DNA of 64,000 nt from Streptomyces drozdowiczii (GTDB lineage: Bacteria; Actinomycetota; Actinomycetes; Streptomycetales; Streptomycetaceae). Shown piece by piece: positions 44,769 to 53,845 of this stretch. The position numbers were made by a program, and so were the translations under genes. The notes under the pieces are model-generated. The model was not told the DNA's origin, searched no databases, and worked only from the letters and a program-made list of their open reading frames with translations. Numbering within the stretch: position 1 is the stretch's first letter; each line of letters opens with the position of its first letter. The stretch is taken from NCBI RefSeq assembly GCF_026167665.1, contig NZ_CP098740.1, positions 2,418,001 to 2,482,000 on the forward strand, in the 5' to 3' direction.

Positions 44769-45735
44769 CGAGCGTCTCCTTCCAGAAGTGGCAGGCGCTC
44801 TGTCGGTGCTCGGCCACGTCGTACAGCGGCGGCACGTCGGTGCGGCAGACGTCCTGGGCCATCGGGCAGCGCGGGTTGAAGGCGCAGCCGGGCGGGATGT
44901 GCAGCAGGTTGGGCGGCAGTCCCTTGATCGCGTACAGCTCCTGGCCCTTCTGGTCCAGGCGCGGGATCGAGGCCAGCAGGCCCTTGGTGTACGGGTGGGC
45001 GGGCGCCTTGTAGATGTCGTGCACCGGCGAGGTCTCGACGATGCGGCCCGCGTACATCACGGCGATCTTGTCGGCGACGTCGGCCACCACGCCGAGGTCG
45101 TGGGTGATGAGGATCAGGCCCATGTTCAGTTCGCGCTGGAGCTCCGCGAGGAGGTCCATCACCTGGGCCTGGACGGTGACGTCGAGGGCGGTGGTCGGCT
45201 CGTCCGCGATGATCAGGGAGGGCTCCAGGGCGAGCGCCATGGCGATCATGATGCGCTGGCGCATGCCGCCGGAGAACTGGTGCGGGTAGTTGCCCACCCG
45301 CTCCTTGGCGGCCGGGATGCGCACCCGGTCCATCAGCTCGACGGCCTTGGCCCTCGCGTCCTTGCGGGACATCCCGCGGTGCACGACGTACATCTCGCCG
45401 AGCTGCTCGCCGACGGTCAGGACGGGGTTGAGGGAGGACAGCGCGTCCTGGAAGATCATGGCCATCTCCTGGCCGCGGATCTTCCGGCGCTCCTCCTTCT
45501 TCATCGTCAGCAGATCGCGGCCCTGGAACAGGATCTCGCCCCGCGGGATCTTCCCGGGGGGCATGTCGAGGATGCCCATGACCGCCTGTGCGGTGACCGA
45601 CTTGCCGGAGCCCGATTCGCCGAGCACCGCGAGCGTCTCGCCCTCGGCCACCGAGTAGTTGACCCCGTTGACGGCCTTGACGATCCCGTCCCGGGTGTGG
45701 AACTCCACATGCAGATCGCGCACTTCGAGCAACAT
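44758..45735 (-). CDS. Oligopeptide/dipeptide ABC importer ATPase (DppD type, operon A)
   Basis: 325 residues. Walker [11 protein letters not shown], signature [14 protein letters not shown], Walker [13 protein letters not shown] and H-loop LITHD. The C-terminal Cys cluster occurs in [18 protein letters not shown]. It pairs with the DppF-type ATPase on the two permeases. ATG at 45733-45735. Confidence 0.93.
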   Translation of the reverse strand: MLLEVRDLHVEFHTRDGIVKAVNGVNYSVAEGETLAVLGESGSGKSVTAQAVMGILDMPPGKIPRGEILFQGRDLLTMKKEERRKIRGQEMAMIFQDALSSLNPVLTVGEQLGEMYVVHRGMSRKDARAKAVELMDRVRIPAAKERVGNYPHQFSGGMRQRIMIAMALALEPSLIIADEPTTALDVTVQAQVMDLLAELQRELNMGLILITHDLGVVADVADKIAVMYAGRIVETSPVHDIYKAPAHPYTKGLLASIPRLDQKGQELYAIKGLPPNLLHIPPGCAFNPRCPMAQDVCRTDVPPLYDVAEHRQSACHFWKETLDAR

Positions 45736-45748
45736 GGCAGCGGACTCC

Positions 45749-46723
45749 TCAGCGCAGCTTGGGGTCGAGGGCGTCGCGCACCGCGTCGCCGAGCATGATG
45801 AAGGCCAGCACCGTGACGGCCAGCGCGCCGGCGGGCCAGAGGAGCATGTGCGGGGCGTTGCGGATGTACTGCGACGCGGCGGAGATGTCGATGCCCCAGG
45901 AGACGGCGGGCGGCTTCAGGCCGACGCCGAGGAACGACAGGGTCGCCTCCAGCGAGATGTACGTGCCCAGCGCGATGGTCGCGACGACGATGACCGGGGC
46001 GACGGCGTTCGGCGCGATGTGGCGCAGCATCATCCGGCCGTTGGAGGCGCCGAGGGCGCGGGCGGCCTGGACGTAGTCGTTGTGCTTGGCGGTGATGACG
46101 GAGCCGCGGGCGATGCGGGCGATCTGCGGCCAGCCGAGCAGGACGATGAAGCCGATCACCGGCCAGACGGTGGAGCTGGTCACCACGGAGAGGAAGACCA
46201 GGCCGCCGAGGACGACGGGGATGCCGAAGAAGATGTCGGTGAGCCGGGACAGGATCGCGTCCCACCAGCCGCCGAAGAACCCCGCGAGGCCGCCGAGGAC
46301 GCTGCCGATCAGGGCGACGCCGAGGGTGGAGCAGATGCCGACGGTGACGGAGTTGCGGGCGCCGTAGACGACGCGGGTGTAGACGTCGCAGCCCTGTCCG
46401 TCGTAGCCGAAGGGGTGGCCGGGCTGGGAGCCCTGCTGGGCCTTGCCGAGGTCGCAGTCGAGCGGGTCGCCGGAGGCGATGAGCTGCGGCCAGATCGAGA
46501 TGACCACCAGGAACAGGATGATCAGCGCGGAGATGATGAAGACCGGGTTGCGGCGCAGGTCGCGCCAGGCGTCGGACCACAGGCTCTGCGGTCTGGTGTC
46601 GGGTCCGGTCCCGTCGGGGCCGCCGGGGGTCTTCTCCAGGCTGTCGCCCTCCGCGAGCGCGAGGTCCGTGGGCCCGCCGGCTCCGGCGGCCGAGATCGCC
46701 TCGTCCGGTGTCTGCTCAGGCAT
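45749..46723 (-). CDS. Peptide ABC importer permease (DppC type, operon A)
   Basis: 324 residues. A cytoplasmic N-terminal extension (MPEQTPDEAISAAGAGGPTD...) precedes six membrane helices and the EAA loop (KHNDYVQAARALGASNGRMM) that contacts the ATPases. The N-terminal OppC_N segment SLWSDAWRDLRRNPVFIISA is clear. Overlaps the DppB-type gene by 8 bp. Confidence 0.92.
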   Translation of the reverse strand: MPEQTPDEAISAAGAGGPTDLALAEGDSLEKTPGGPDGTGPDTRPQSLWSDAWRDLRRNPVFIISALIILFLVVISIWPQLIASGDPLDCDLGKAQQGSQPGHPFGYDGQGCDVYTRVVYGARNSVTVGICSTLGVALIGSVLGGLAGFFGGWWDAILSRLTDIFFGIPVVLGGLVFLSVVTSSTVWPVIGFIVLLGWPQIARIARGSVITAKHNDYVQAARALGASNGRMMLRHIAPNAVAPVIVVATIALGTYISLEATLSFLGVGLKPPAVSWGIDISAASQYIRNAPHMLLWPAGALAVTVLAFIMLGDAVRDALDPKLR

Positions 46724-47639
46724 AGCGGATCCTCGGGTCGAGTACGGCGTAGAGGAGGTCGACGATCAGGTTGGCCGCCAGGAAGACCAGCACCAGGACG
46801 GTGACGAAGCCGACCACGGTCTGCGAGTTCTGGCGCAGGATGCCCTGGTAGAGCTGGTAGCCGACGCCGTGGATGTTGAAGATCCGCTCGGTGACGATCG
46901 CCCCGCCCATCAGGGCGCCCACGTCCGTACCGATGAAGGTGACGACGGGGATCAGCGAGTTGCGCAGCAGGTGGCGGATGACCACGCGGCGCCGGGGCAG
47001 CCCCTTGGCGGTGGCGGTGCGGACGTAGTCGGCGCGGGTGTTCTCGGCGATCGACGTCCGGGTGAGCCGGGTGACGTACGCCAGCGAGACGGAGGCGACC
47101 ACCAGGCCCGGGATGAGCAGCTCGTTCAGGGGGGCCTCGGGCGAGACGGACGGTTTGATGACGCCCCACTCGACGCCCAGGAGCAGCTGGAGCAGCAGAC
47201 CGGTCACGAAGGTCGGGATGGAGATCACGACCAGCGTCAGGATGAGGACGGTGGTGTCGACCGGCCGGCCGCGGCGCAGCCCCGTGACCACGCCGAGGCT
47301 GATGCCGATCACGATCTCGAAGACGATCGCGACGAGGGTGAGGCGGATGGTGATGGGGAAGGCGGTGCCCATCAGCTCGGTGACCTTCTGCCCGTTGAAC
47401 GCGGTGCCGAAGTCGCCGGTGAAGACGTTGCCCATGTAGGTGAGGTATTGCTGCCACACCGGCTTGTCGAGGCCGAATTCCGTGCGGAGTTGGGCGGCGG
47501 TCGCCGGGTCGCACTGGCGGTCGCCGCAGAGACCGGCGATGGGGTCACCCATCACGTTCACCATCAGGAAGATCAACAGCGTGGTGCCGAAGAAGACCGG
47601 GATCATCTGCAGCAGCCGCCGGATCACATAACGTCCCAT
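46716..47639 (-). CDS. Peptide ABC importer permease (DppB type, operon A)
   Basis: 307 residues, starting MGRYVIRRLLQMIPVFFGTT at ATG 47637-47639. Six helices, a periplasm-facing loop with CGDRQCDPATAAQLRTEFGL and the EAA loop ADYVRTATAKGLPRRRVVIR. The C-terminal LLYAVLDPRIRY is typical of DppB. The start lies 98 bp after the binding-protein gene, separated by a hairpin. Confidence 0.93.
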   Translation of the reverse strand: MGRYVIRRLLQMIPVFFGTTLLIFLMVNVMGDPIAGLCGDRQCDPATAAQLRTEFGLDKPVWQQYLTYMGNVFTGDFGTAFNGQKVTELMGTAFPITIRLTLVAIVFEIVIGISLGVVTGLRRGRPVDTTVLILTLVVISIPTFVTGLLLQLLLGVEWGVIKPSVSPEAPLNELLIPGLVVASVSLAYVTRLTRTSIAENTRADYVRTATAKGLPRRRVVIRHLLRNSLIPVVTFIGTDVGALMGGAIVTERIFNIHGVGYQLYQGILRQNSQTVVGFVTVLVLVFLAANLIVDLLYAVLDPRIRYA

Positions 47640-47691
47640 GAAGGGCTCCGGGGGTCGCGGGGGCGGAGGCTCGGGAGTCGGGGGACGGGGA

Positions 47692-47730
47692 AGCCGGGCG
47701 GCCGGTGCGTCACCGCACGGTCGCCCGGCT
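47692..47730 (-). terminator. Intercistronic hairpin after binding-protein gene (operon A)
   Basis: Outer stem AGCCGGGCG (47692-47700) with 47722-47730, continued by GTGCG/CGCAC inside. It sits between the substrate-binding-protein gene and the first permease gene, the expected place for a partial terminator or RNA stabiliser. Confidence 0.6.
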
Positions 47731-47737
47731 CCGTCCC

Positions 47738-49369
47738 TTACTTGACCTTGATCTGCTCGTACACCGGGACGCTGAACTGGTTCAGCGAGACGTTGGTGAC
47801 GTTCTCCGAGTAGCCGGCGCTGCCGTTCTGGTACCAGAGCGGGATGACGGGCATCTGCTGGACCATGACCTTCTCGGCGTCCTGGAAGGTGGAGACGGCC
47901 TTGGCCTTGTCGGACTCGGCGTTGGCCTTGTCCACGAGGTCGTCGAACTGCTTGTTGTTCCACTTGCCGTCGTTGGACGAGGCGTTGGTGTAGTACACCG
48001 GCTGGAGGAAGTTCTGGATGAGCGGGTAGTCCATCTGCCAGCCCGCGCGCCAGGCGCCGTGCAGCTTCTGCTGGGAGACCTGGCTGCGGAAGTCGGCGAA
48101 GGTGCCGACGGGGGCGCCCACGCACGCCTTGTTGTTGCCCATGACCTTGTTGATGCTGTTGCAGACGGCGTCGACCCACTCCTTGTGCGAGCCGGTGTCC
48201 GCGTTGTACGAGATCTTGAGCTGGCCGCCCGGGATGCCGCCGCCGTCCTCGATCATCTTCTTGGCCTCGGCGGCGTTGTACGTGCACTCCTTGCCGCAGA
48301 GGCCCTTCTTGAAGCCGCCGTCCTCGCCGAGGACCGGGGAGGTCCAGTCGGAGGCGGGGGTGCGGGTCTTCTGGAAGATCTGGTCGGTGATCTGCGCCCG
48401 GTTGATCGCCATCGACAGGCCCTGGCGGACCTTGACGGCGCCGGCGGTGTTCCAGTTCTTGTCGTAGAACGGGAAGGCGAGGGTCTGGATGATGCCGGCC
48501 GGGGTGTTGATGTACCGGTCGCCGAGGTCCGACTTGACGTTCTTCAGCTGCGAGGCGGGCACGTCGTCCACGAGGTCGAGGTTGCCGGCCGTCAGGTCGG
48601 TGTAGGCGGTGTTGTTGTCGGTGTAGACCTTGAGGTCGATGCCGCCGTTCTGCGCCTTGTCGTCCCCGGGGTAGTCGTCCCACTTGCGCAGGCTCATCGA
48701 GGAGCCCTTGGTGTACTTGTCGATGGTGTACGGGCCGTTGCCGATGGGCTTGGACAACCAGGCGGAGTGGTCGGTGAAGAAGGTCTTGGGGAGCGGGGCG
48801 AAGGCCGGGTAGCCGAGGGTGTCGGGCCACAGCGAGAACTTCTGCGACAGCTTGACCGTGAAGGTCTTGTCGTCCACGACCTTGAGGCCGGACAGCTTGG
48901 TCGCACTGGCCTTCCCGGACTCCGGGTGGACCTTGTCGTAGCCGTCGATGTAGCCGAAGAAGTAGGCGTTCTTCTGGTTGTTCTTGAGGAGGGCGCCGTA
49001 GTTCCAGGCGTCCACGAAGGACTTGGCGGTGATCTTCTCGCCGTTGCTGAAGGTCCAGCCGTCCTTCACCGTGACGGTGAAGTTCTGGTTGTCCTTGGTC
49101 TCGATCTTCTCGGCGAGCATGTTGGTGGCCTCGCCGGTCTTCGGGTCGTACTTCTTCAGACCCCGGAAGATCATGTCGAGCACCTTGCCGCCCTGCACCT
49201 CGTTGGTGTTGGCCGGCTCCAGCGGGTTCTGCGGGTCACCCCAGGACGAGCTGACGATCCCGTCGGCGCCACCTCCACCGCCACCGCTGTCGCCCCCGCC
49301 GCAGGCCGTCGCCGCCAGGGCGACGGCCGCCGCGCATGCGGCCCACTTGACGTGTGTGGCTCCGCGCAT
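47738..49369 (-). CDS. Peptide-binding lipoprotein (SBP_bac_5, operon A)
   Basis: 543 residues. The signal peptide MRGATHVKWAACAAAVALAA ends in the lipobox LAATAC, followed by a Gly-rich linker and the DppA/OppA fold (DPQNPLEPANTNEVQGGKVL, SKPIGNGPYTIDKYTKGSSM, LSMAINRAQITDQI). ATG at 49367-49369 with GAGGAGG spaced correctly; a start five codons upstream is less likely. First gene of operon A. It is closely related to the operon C binding protein but only distantly to BldKB. Confidence 0.93.
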   Translation of the reverse strand: MRGATHVKWAACAAAVALAATACGGGDSGGGGGGADGIVSSSWGDPQNPLEPANTNEVQGGKVLDMIFRGLKKYDPKTGEATNMLAEKIETKDNQNFTVTVKDGWTFSNGEKITAKSFVDAWNYGALLKNNQKNAYFFGYIDGYDKVHPESGKASATKLSGLKVVDDKTFTVKLSQKFSLWPDTLGYPAFAPLPKTFFTDHSAWLSKPIGNGPYTIDKYTKGSSMSLRKWDDYPGDDKAQNGGIDLKVYTDNNTAYTDLTAGNLDLVDDVPASQLKNVKSDLGDRYINTPAGIIQTLAFPFYDKNWNTAGAVKVRQGLSMAINRAQITDQIFQKTRTPASDWTSPVLGEDGGFKKGLCGKECTYNAAEAKKMIEDGGGIPGGQLKISYNADTGSHKEWVDAVCNSINKVMGNNKACVGAPVGTFADFRSQVSQQKLHGAWRAGWQMDYPLIQNFLQPVYYTNASSNDGKWNNKQFDDLVDKANAESDKAKAVSTFQDAEKVMVQQMPVIPLWYQNGSAGYSENVTNVSLNQFSVPVYEQIKVK

Positions 49370-49876
49370 GGAGTGCCTCCTCATTGTGCTCCGGCTTACG
49401 TGAGGTCAAATATCACCTCAGAGCGGGGCGTATGCATATCTACTCCCCCCATTCGGGCACGGCGGCACCCGTCCGGTCGTCGGCGTACGCGCCCCGGACA
49501 CCGGATTCCGGACGCGGGCGCGACACCCGGGCAAGCCCCTCCACCCCCTCTGACGAGCGGCGAAGCGATAACGACGGGGCAACGAACCGGCATCGGCCGC
49601 ATAGCACCACATCCGGATGTACGAATTCCGAGACAATGCCGCCCGGATATCGGACTCAATGCCCGGATTGGATTGAATTGCAGGCCAATATGCCCCGGAA
49701 AGAGCAAACGCAAGGCAAAAGACTCACCATGAGAAGGTCATGAATGAGTCAAGGTGCCAAAGAGCGGACCAAGGCGGCTCGACATTCATTGACCCTGCGT
49801 GAATTGCGTTGAAAAAGTCCGGGTAGCCCGTGGGTGTGCCCTGCGGAGTCCTTCGACCCTCCGGGCCAGGAGCACC
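49370..49876. promoter_or_regulatory. Divergent regulatory region between operon A and bldK, 507 bp
   Basis: Holds the promoters of two divergent peptide-importer operons. It includes a dyad TGAGGT-N8-ACCTCA (49401-49420), 32 bp upstream of the operon A ATG. A stretch at about 49600-49800 is much less GC-rich than the rest of the window (GGATTGGATTGAATTGCAGG). A candidate TTGACC box lies at 49789-49794. No credible small gene seen. Confidence 0.6.
49401..49420. promoter_or_regulatory. Candidate operator TGAGGT-N8-ACCTCA
   Basis: Inverted hexamers TGAGGT (49401-49406) and ACCTCA (49415-49420) around an A/T-rich spacer CAAATATC, upstream of the operon A binding-protein gene. Looks like a dimeric-regulator site; the regulator is unknown. 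Confidence 0.45.
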
Positions 49877-50905
49877 ATGACGATTCCAACCTCGAACGCA
49901 GCAGCCCCTCTTGAGGCGGCGGATGTGACGGCGGCCCTTCCGCCGGAGTCCTCCGCCGGCAAGGGAGGCGACGGCCGGTCGCCCGGAAAGCTCGCCTGGC
50001 GCCGCTTCAAGCGGGACCGTACCGGCGTGATTTCCGCGTATGTGGTCATTTTCTTCTTCGTGGTGGGCATTGCCGCACCGCTGATCGCGAAGCTGTACGG
50101 AAAGGACCCGTACACGACGTACGGGCAGAACGACACCAGCCTGCTGGACGACTTCGGCTCCCCGGTCCTCCCCAACGGCGGCATCAGCGGCGACTTCTGG
50201 TTCGGCATCGAGCCCGGCCTCGGCCGGGACGTCTTCACCTTCCTGCTCTACGGCATCCGCAACTCCCTGCTCATCGCCGCCGCCACCACGCTGCTCGTCA
50301 CCGTGATCGGCATCGCGATCGGCATCACCGCGGGCTACCTCGGGGGCAAGACGGACTACCTGGTCGGCCGGGTCATCGACATCCTGCTGGCCTTCCCCTC
50401 CACGCTCTTCTTCATCGCCTTCTGGCCCGTACTGCTCTCGATCCTGGTCGACCCGGAGGAGAACACCCCGGTCTGGCTGACCGTGGTCACCCTCATCTCG
50501 GTCATGACCGCCTTCGGCTGGGCCTCCATCGCCCGTCTGCTGCGCGGTGAGGTACTGGCCCTGCGCGAGCGCGAGTTCGTGGAGGCCGCCAAGGTCACCG
50601 GCGCGTCCCCGGCGCGGATCATCTTCAAGGAACTGCTGCCCAACCTCTGGACGCCGATCCTGATCCAGGCCACGCTCGCGCTGCCCGCGTACGTGACGGC
50701 GGAGGCGGGTCTCGCCTTCCTCGGCGTCGGACTGACGTCACCGACCCCGGACTGGGGCGTGATGATCCAGCGCGGCTCGGACGTCTACCAGAGCGACATC
50801 ACCTTCATGCTCTTCCCCGGCGCGTCGATGGTGATCTTCGTGATCGCCTTCAACCTCCTCGGCGACTCCGTGCGCGACGCGCTGGACCCCAAGACCAAGC
50901 GCTGA
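49877..50905 (+). CDS. bldKA: BldKA-like oligopeptide permease (DppC/OppC type)
   Basis: 342 residues. An N-terminal cytoplasmic extension, the OppC_N motif (GKLAWRRFKRDRTGVISAYV), six helices and the EAA loop REFVEAAKVTGASPARIIFK. The gene order of this operon (permease, binding protein, permease, ATPase, ATPase) is that of bldKA-E in S. coelicolor, the basis for the symbol. BldK imports an extracellular oligopeptide signal needed for aerial mycelium formation. The ATG at 49877 follows CCAGGAGC. Confidence 0.85.
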   Translation: MTIPTSNAAAPLEAADVTAALPPESSAGKGGDGRSPGKLAWRRFKRDRTGVISAYVVIFFFVVGIAAPLIAKLYGKDPYTTYGQNDTSLLDDFGSPVLPNGGISGDFWFGIEPGLGRDVFTFLLYGIRNSLLIAAATTLLVTVIGIAIGITAGYLGGKTDYLVGRVIDILLAFPSTLFFIAFWPVLLSILVDPEENTPVWLTVVTLISVMTAFGWASIARLLRGEVLALREREFVEAAKVTGASPARIIFKELLPNLWTPILIQATLALPAYVTAEAGLAFLGVGLTSPTPDWGVMIQRGSDVYQSDITFMLFPGASMVIFVIAFNLLGDSVRDALDPKTKR

Positions 50906-50979
50906 ATCCGCCGTACTCCGGACGGGCGACGGGGCCCACCCGGATCCACCGTTTCTCCACTCGACCAGAGCAGGAAGCC

Positions 50980-52767
50980 ATGTCTCTCTCCCGCAGAAAC
51001 TTCGTCATCGCCACGTCGGTCGCGGCCGGCGGCTCGATGGTGCTCACCGCCTGCAGCAGCGGCAGCTCCACCGCCGGCAAGGGCGACAAGAGCAAGGGCC
51101 ACGGCGGCGCCGACAAGTACACCGGCTCGGTGGTCGTCGGCACCAAGGAGGACTCCGCGGGCGCCGCTCCGGAGATCCCCGGCGCCAAGAAGGGCGGGAC
51201 GATCCGCGGCATCGCGCCGGACGACTTCTCGCACCTGGACCCGCAGCGCATCTACTTCTCGTGGAACTCCGCGGTCGGTGACCTCTTCATCCGCTGCCTG
51301 ACCGGCTACAAGATCGCCTCCGACGGCTCGATGAAGCTCGTCGGCGACCTCGCCACCGACCCGGGCACCACCAAGGACGGCGGCAAGACCTGGGAGTTCA
51401 CGCTCAAGGACGGCCTCAAGTGGGAGGACGGCAAGGAGCTCACCGTCGAGGACGTGCGCCACGGCATCGAGCGCGGCTTCGCCGGCTTCACCACCGAGGG
51501 CGCCGGCTACGCCCAGCAGGCGCTCACCGGCACCACGGACTTCCGCGGGAAGTACAAGGGCCCGTTCAGCGGCAAGCACCTCGACTCGGTCGTGATCGAC
51601 AAGGCCGCGAAGACCATCACCTTCAAGCTGGCCGAGGCCCGCCCGGACTTCAACTTCACCCTGGCGATGAGCTCCTACGGCGCCGTCCCGGTCAAGGGCG
51701 ACAGCAAGGAGAAGTACGACAAGGACCCGGTCTCCTGCGGCCCGTACCGCATCAAGTCGCACTCCGTCGACAAGTCGATGACCCTGGTCCGCAACGAGCA
51801 CTGGGACCCGAACAACGACGCGATCCGCAACGCGTACCCGGACAGCATCGTCTACGAGTTCGGCCCCGAGTCGCTCCAGGCGACCGACCGCCTGATCGCC
51901 GACAGCGGCGACGACCAGTACGCCGTCATGGCGTACAGCGGTGTCCCGGCCGAGCGCATCCAGAAGGTCCTGACCGACCCCGAGCTGAAGAAGCGCACCT
52001 TCAACGGTCTGCTCACCGGCATCTACTACTACGCGATCAACACCAAGCGCATCACCGACGTGAAGGTGCGCCAGGCCCTGATCCACGCGTGGCCGCTGGA
52101 GCAGATCCGCAAGATCTACGGTGGCCCCTCGGCCGGCGACTACGCCACGTCCATCCTGAGCCCCGACATCCTGGGCTACGCCAAGGACGACGTCTACGGC
52201 AAGCTGAAGAAGCCGCAGGGCGACCCGGAGAAGGCGAAGGCGCTGCTGAAGGAGGCGGGCAAGGAGGGGCAGAAGATCGTCTACGCCTTCCCGCAGAGCA
52301 ACACCTACGACAAGACCAAGGTCGTCATCGAGAACGCCCTCAAGGCCGCCGGCTTCGAGCCCGTTCTCAAGCCGCTGGAGTCCACCAGCTACTACGACGG
52401 CGTCCAGAAGATCGACAACAAGTTCGACGTGATGTGGTTCGGCTGGGCCCCGGACTGGCCGACCGGCTACACCCTGATGCAGCCCCTGTTCGACGGCGGC
52501 ACCATCGCGGACGGCGCGAACAACATCTCGCAGCTGAACGTCGACTGGGTCAACGAGGCCATCAAGAAGAACGTCACCATCGCGGACCCGGTCGAGGCCG
52601 GCAAGCAGTGGGCCGCGCTCGACAAGCGGATCATGACGGAGGAGGCGCCGATCATCCCCGAGACGTTCCAGCGCCGCTTCTACCTGTACGGCTCGAAGGT
52701 CGGCGGCGCCATGTTCCACCCGCAGTACTCCTCGGCCATCTTCTACAAGCTCTTCGTGAAGGCGTAG
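50980..52767 (+). CDS. bldKB: BldKB-like oligopeptide-binding lipoprotein
   Basis: 595 residues, near the ~600 of BldKB. The signal peptide has a twin-arginine look (MSLSRRNFVIATSVAAGGSM) with lipobox VLTAC, so it may be exported by Tat and lipidated. The SBP_bac_5 fold is visible in APDDFSHLDPQRIYFSWNSA, CGPYRIKSHSVDKSMTLVRN and VRQALIHAWPLEQIRKIYGG. It captures extracellular peptide for the BldK permease. A 74-bp gap separates it from bldKA and an 86-bp gap with a hairpin from bldKC. Confidence 0.88.
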   Translation: MSLSRRNFVIATSVAAGGSMVLTACSSGSSTAGKGDKSKGHGGADKYTGSVVVGTKEDSAGAAPEIPGAKKGGTIRGIAPDDFSHLDPQRIYFSWNSAVGDLFIRCLTGYKIASDGSMKLVGDLATDPGTTKDGGKTWEFTLKDGLKWEDGKELTVEDVRHGIERGFAGFTTEGAGYAQQALTGTTDFRGKYKGPFSGKHLDSVVIDKAAKTITFKLAEARPDFNFTLAMSSYGAVPVKGDSKEKYDKDPVSCGPYRIKSHSVDKSMTLVRNEHWDPNNDAIRNAYPDSIVYEFGPESLQATDRLIADSGDDQYAVMAYSGVPAERIQKVLTDPELKKRTFNGLLTGIYYYAINTKRITDVKVRQALIHAWPLEQIRKIYGGPSAGDYATSILSPDILGYAKDDVYGKLKKPQGDPEKAKALLKEAGKEGQKIVYAFPQSNTYDKTKVVIENALKAAGFEPVLKPLESTSYYDGVQKIDNKFDVMWFGWAPDWPTGYTLMQPLFDGGTIADGANNISQLNVDWVNEAIKKNVTIADPVEAGKQWAALDKRIMTEEAPIIPETFQRRFYLYGSKVGGAMFHPQYSSAIFYKLFVKA

Positions 52768-52781
52768 CCGACACCCCCCGA

Positions 52782-52808
52782 GGCGGGGCGCCCCCGCGGC
52801 GCCCCGCC
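52782..52808 (+). terminator. Intercistronic hairpin after binding-protein gene (bldK)
   Basis: Perfect 10-bp stem GGCGGGGCGC (52782-52791) with 52799-52808 and a 7-nt loop, just after the bldKB stop codon and before bldKC. Probably a partial terminator or 3'-end stabiliser. Confidence 0.65.
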
Positions 52809-52853
52809 CGCTCCCCTCCCCCTCGTCGGCGTCTGCCAGGGAAATCCATCGCC

Positions 52854-53834
52854 ATGTTCCGCTTCCTCATCCGCCGGGCAATCGGCGCACTGGTCATCCT
52901 GCTGATCATCAGTGCCATCACCTTCGTCCTCTTCTACGTCGCGCCCCGCGACCCTGCTCGCGCGGCCTGCGGCAAGATCTGCACGCCGGAGACGCTGGCG
53001 CTGGTCAAGCAGAACCTCGGCATCGCCGACCCGCTGCCCGTGCAGTACTGGCACTGGCTGGAGGGCGTGTTCGTCGGACGCGACTACAGCTCGTTCGGCC
53101 ACTGCCCCGCGCCGTGCCTGGGCTACTCGTTCCGCAACCGCGAGCCGGTCCTCGCCACCATCATGGACCGCCTCCCCACGACGCTCTCCCTCTCCGTCGG
53201 CAGCGCGGTCGTCTTCGTGCTCTTCGGTGTGGGCACCGGCATGGTGGCCGCCGTGAAGCAGGGCAAGACGCTGGACAAGGTCGCCTCCTCGGCGTCCCTG
53301 ATCGGCTCCTCGATGCAGATCTACATCGTCGGCGTGGTCGCCATGTACTACCTCAGCGACCAGTGGCACATCCTCAGCCGTCCCAAGGACGTCGCGTTCA
53401 CCGAGGACCCGGCCGGCTGGTTCTCCGGACTGCTGCTGCCCTGGATGGTGCTGGCGCTCATCTTCACCGCCAACTACACGCGTATGACCCGCTCCCAGCT
53501 CGTGGAGACGATGAGCGAGGACTACGTCCGCACCGCCCGGGCCAAGGGACTGTCCCGGCGCACCGTGTTCTTCCGGTTCGCCTGGCGCGGCGCGATGGGC
53601 CCGATCGTCACCATCTTCGGACTCGACCTCGGTCTGCTGCTCGGCGGCGCGATCATCACCGAGAAGACCTTCGGTCTGCACGGCATCGGCGCCCTCTCGA
53701 TCAAGGCGGTCTACGACAACGACCTGCCGATGATCCTCGGGGTCGTCCTGGTCGCGGCGGCGGCGATCGTCCTCTTCAACATCATCGTCGACGCCGTCTA
53801 CGCCTTCATCGACCCACGCGTCCGCCTCGCCTAG
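52854..53834 (+). CDS. bldKC: BldKC-like oligopeptide permease (DppB/OppB type)
   Basis: 326 residues, beginning MFRFLIRRAIGALVILLIIS. Six helices and the EAA loop EDYVRTARAKGLSRRTVFFR. External loops carry two cysteine pairs (CGKICTPETL and CPAPCLGYS), unlike typical DppB, which may form disulfides. The C-terminal VDAVYAFIDPRVRLA is standard. It is 11 bp before the first ATPase gene. Confidence 0.88.
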   Translation: MFRFLIRRAIGALVILLIISAITFVLFYVAPRDPARAACGKICTPETLALVKQNLGIADPLPVQYWHWLEGVFVGRDYSSFGHCPAPCLGYSFRNREPVLATIMDRLPTTLSLSVGSAVVFVLFGVGTGMVAAVKQGKTLDKVASSASLIGSSMQIYIVGVVAMYYLSDQWHILSRPKDVAFTEDPAGWFSGLLLPWMVLALIFTANYTRMTRSQLVETMSEDYVRTARAKGLSRRTVFFRFAWRGAMGPIVTIFGLDLGLLLGGAIITEKTFGLHGIGALSIKAVYDNDLPMILGVVLVAAAAIVLFNIIVDAVYAFIDPRVRLA

Positions 53835-53845
53835 GGAGAGACCCC

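Noticed and set aside
47705..49732. Plus-strand open frame of 675 codons opposite the operon A binding-protein gene
   Set aside because: Low-complexity Val/Leu/Gly/Asp shadow of a well-defined lipoprotein gene.
49370..49876. Small plus-strand frame at 49354-49743 as a gene
   Set aside because: No ribosome site, no conserved motif, overlaps the promoter region and the start of the lipoprotein gene; composition is non-coding.
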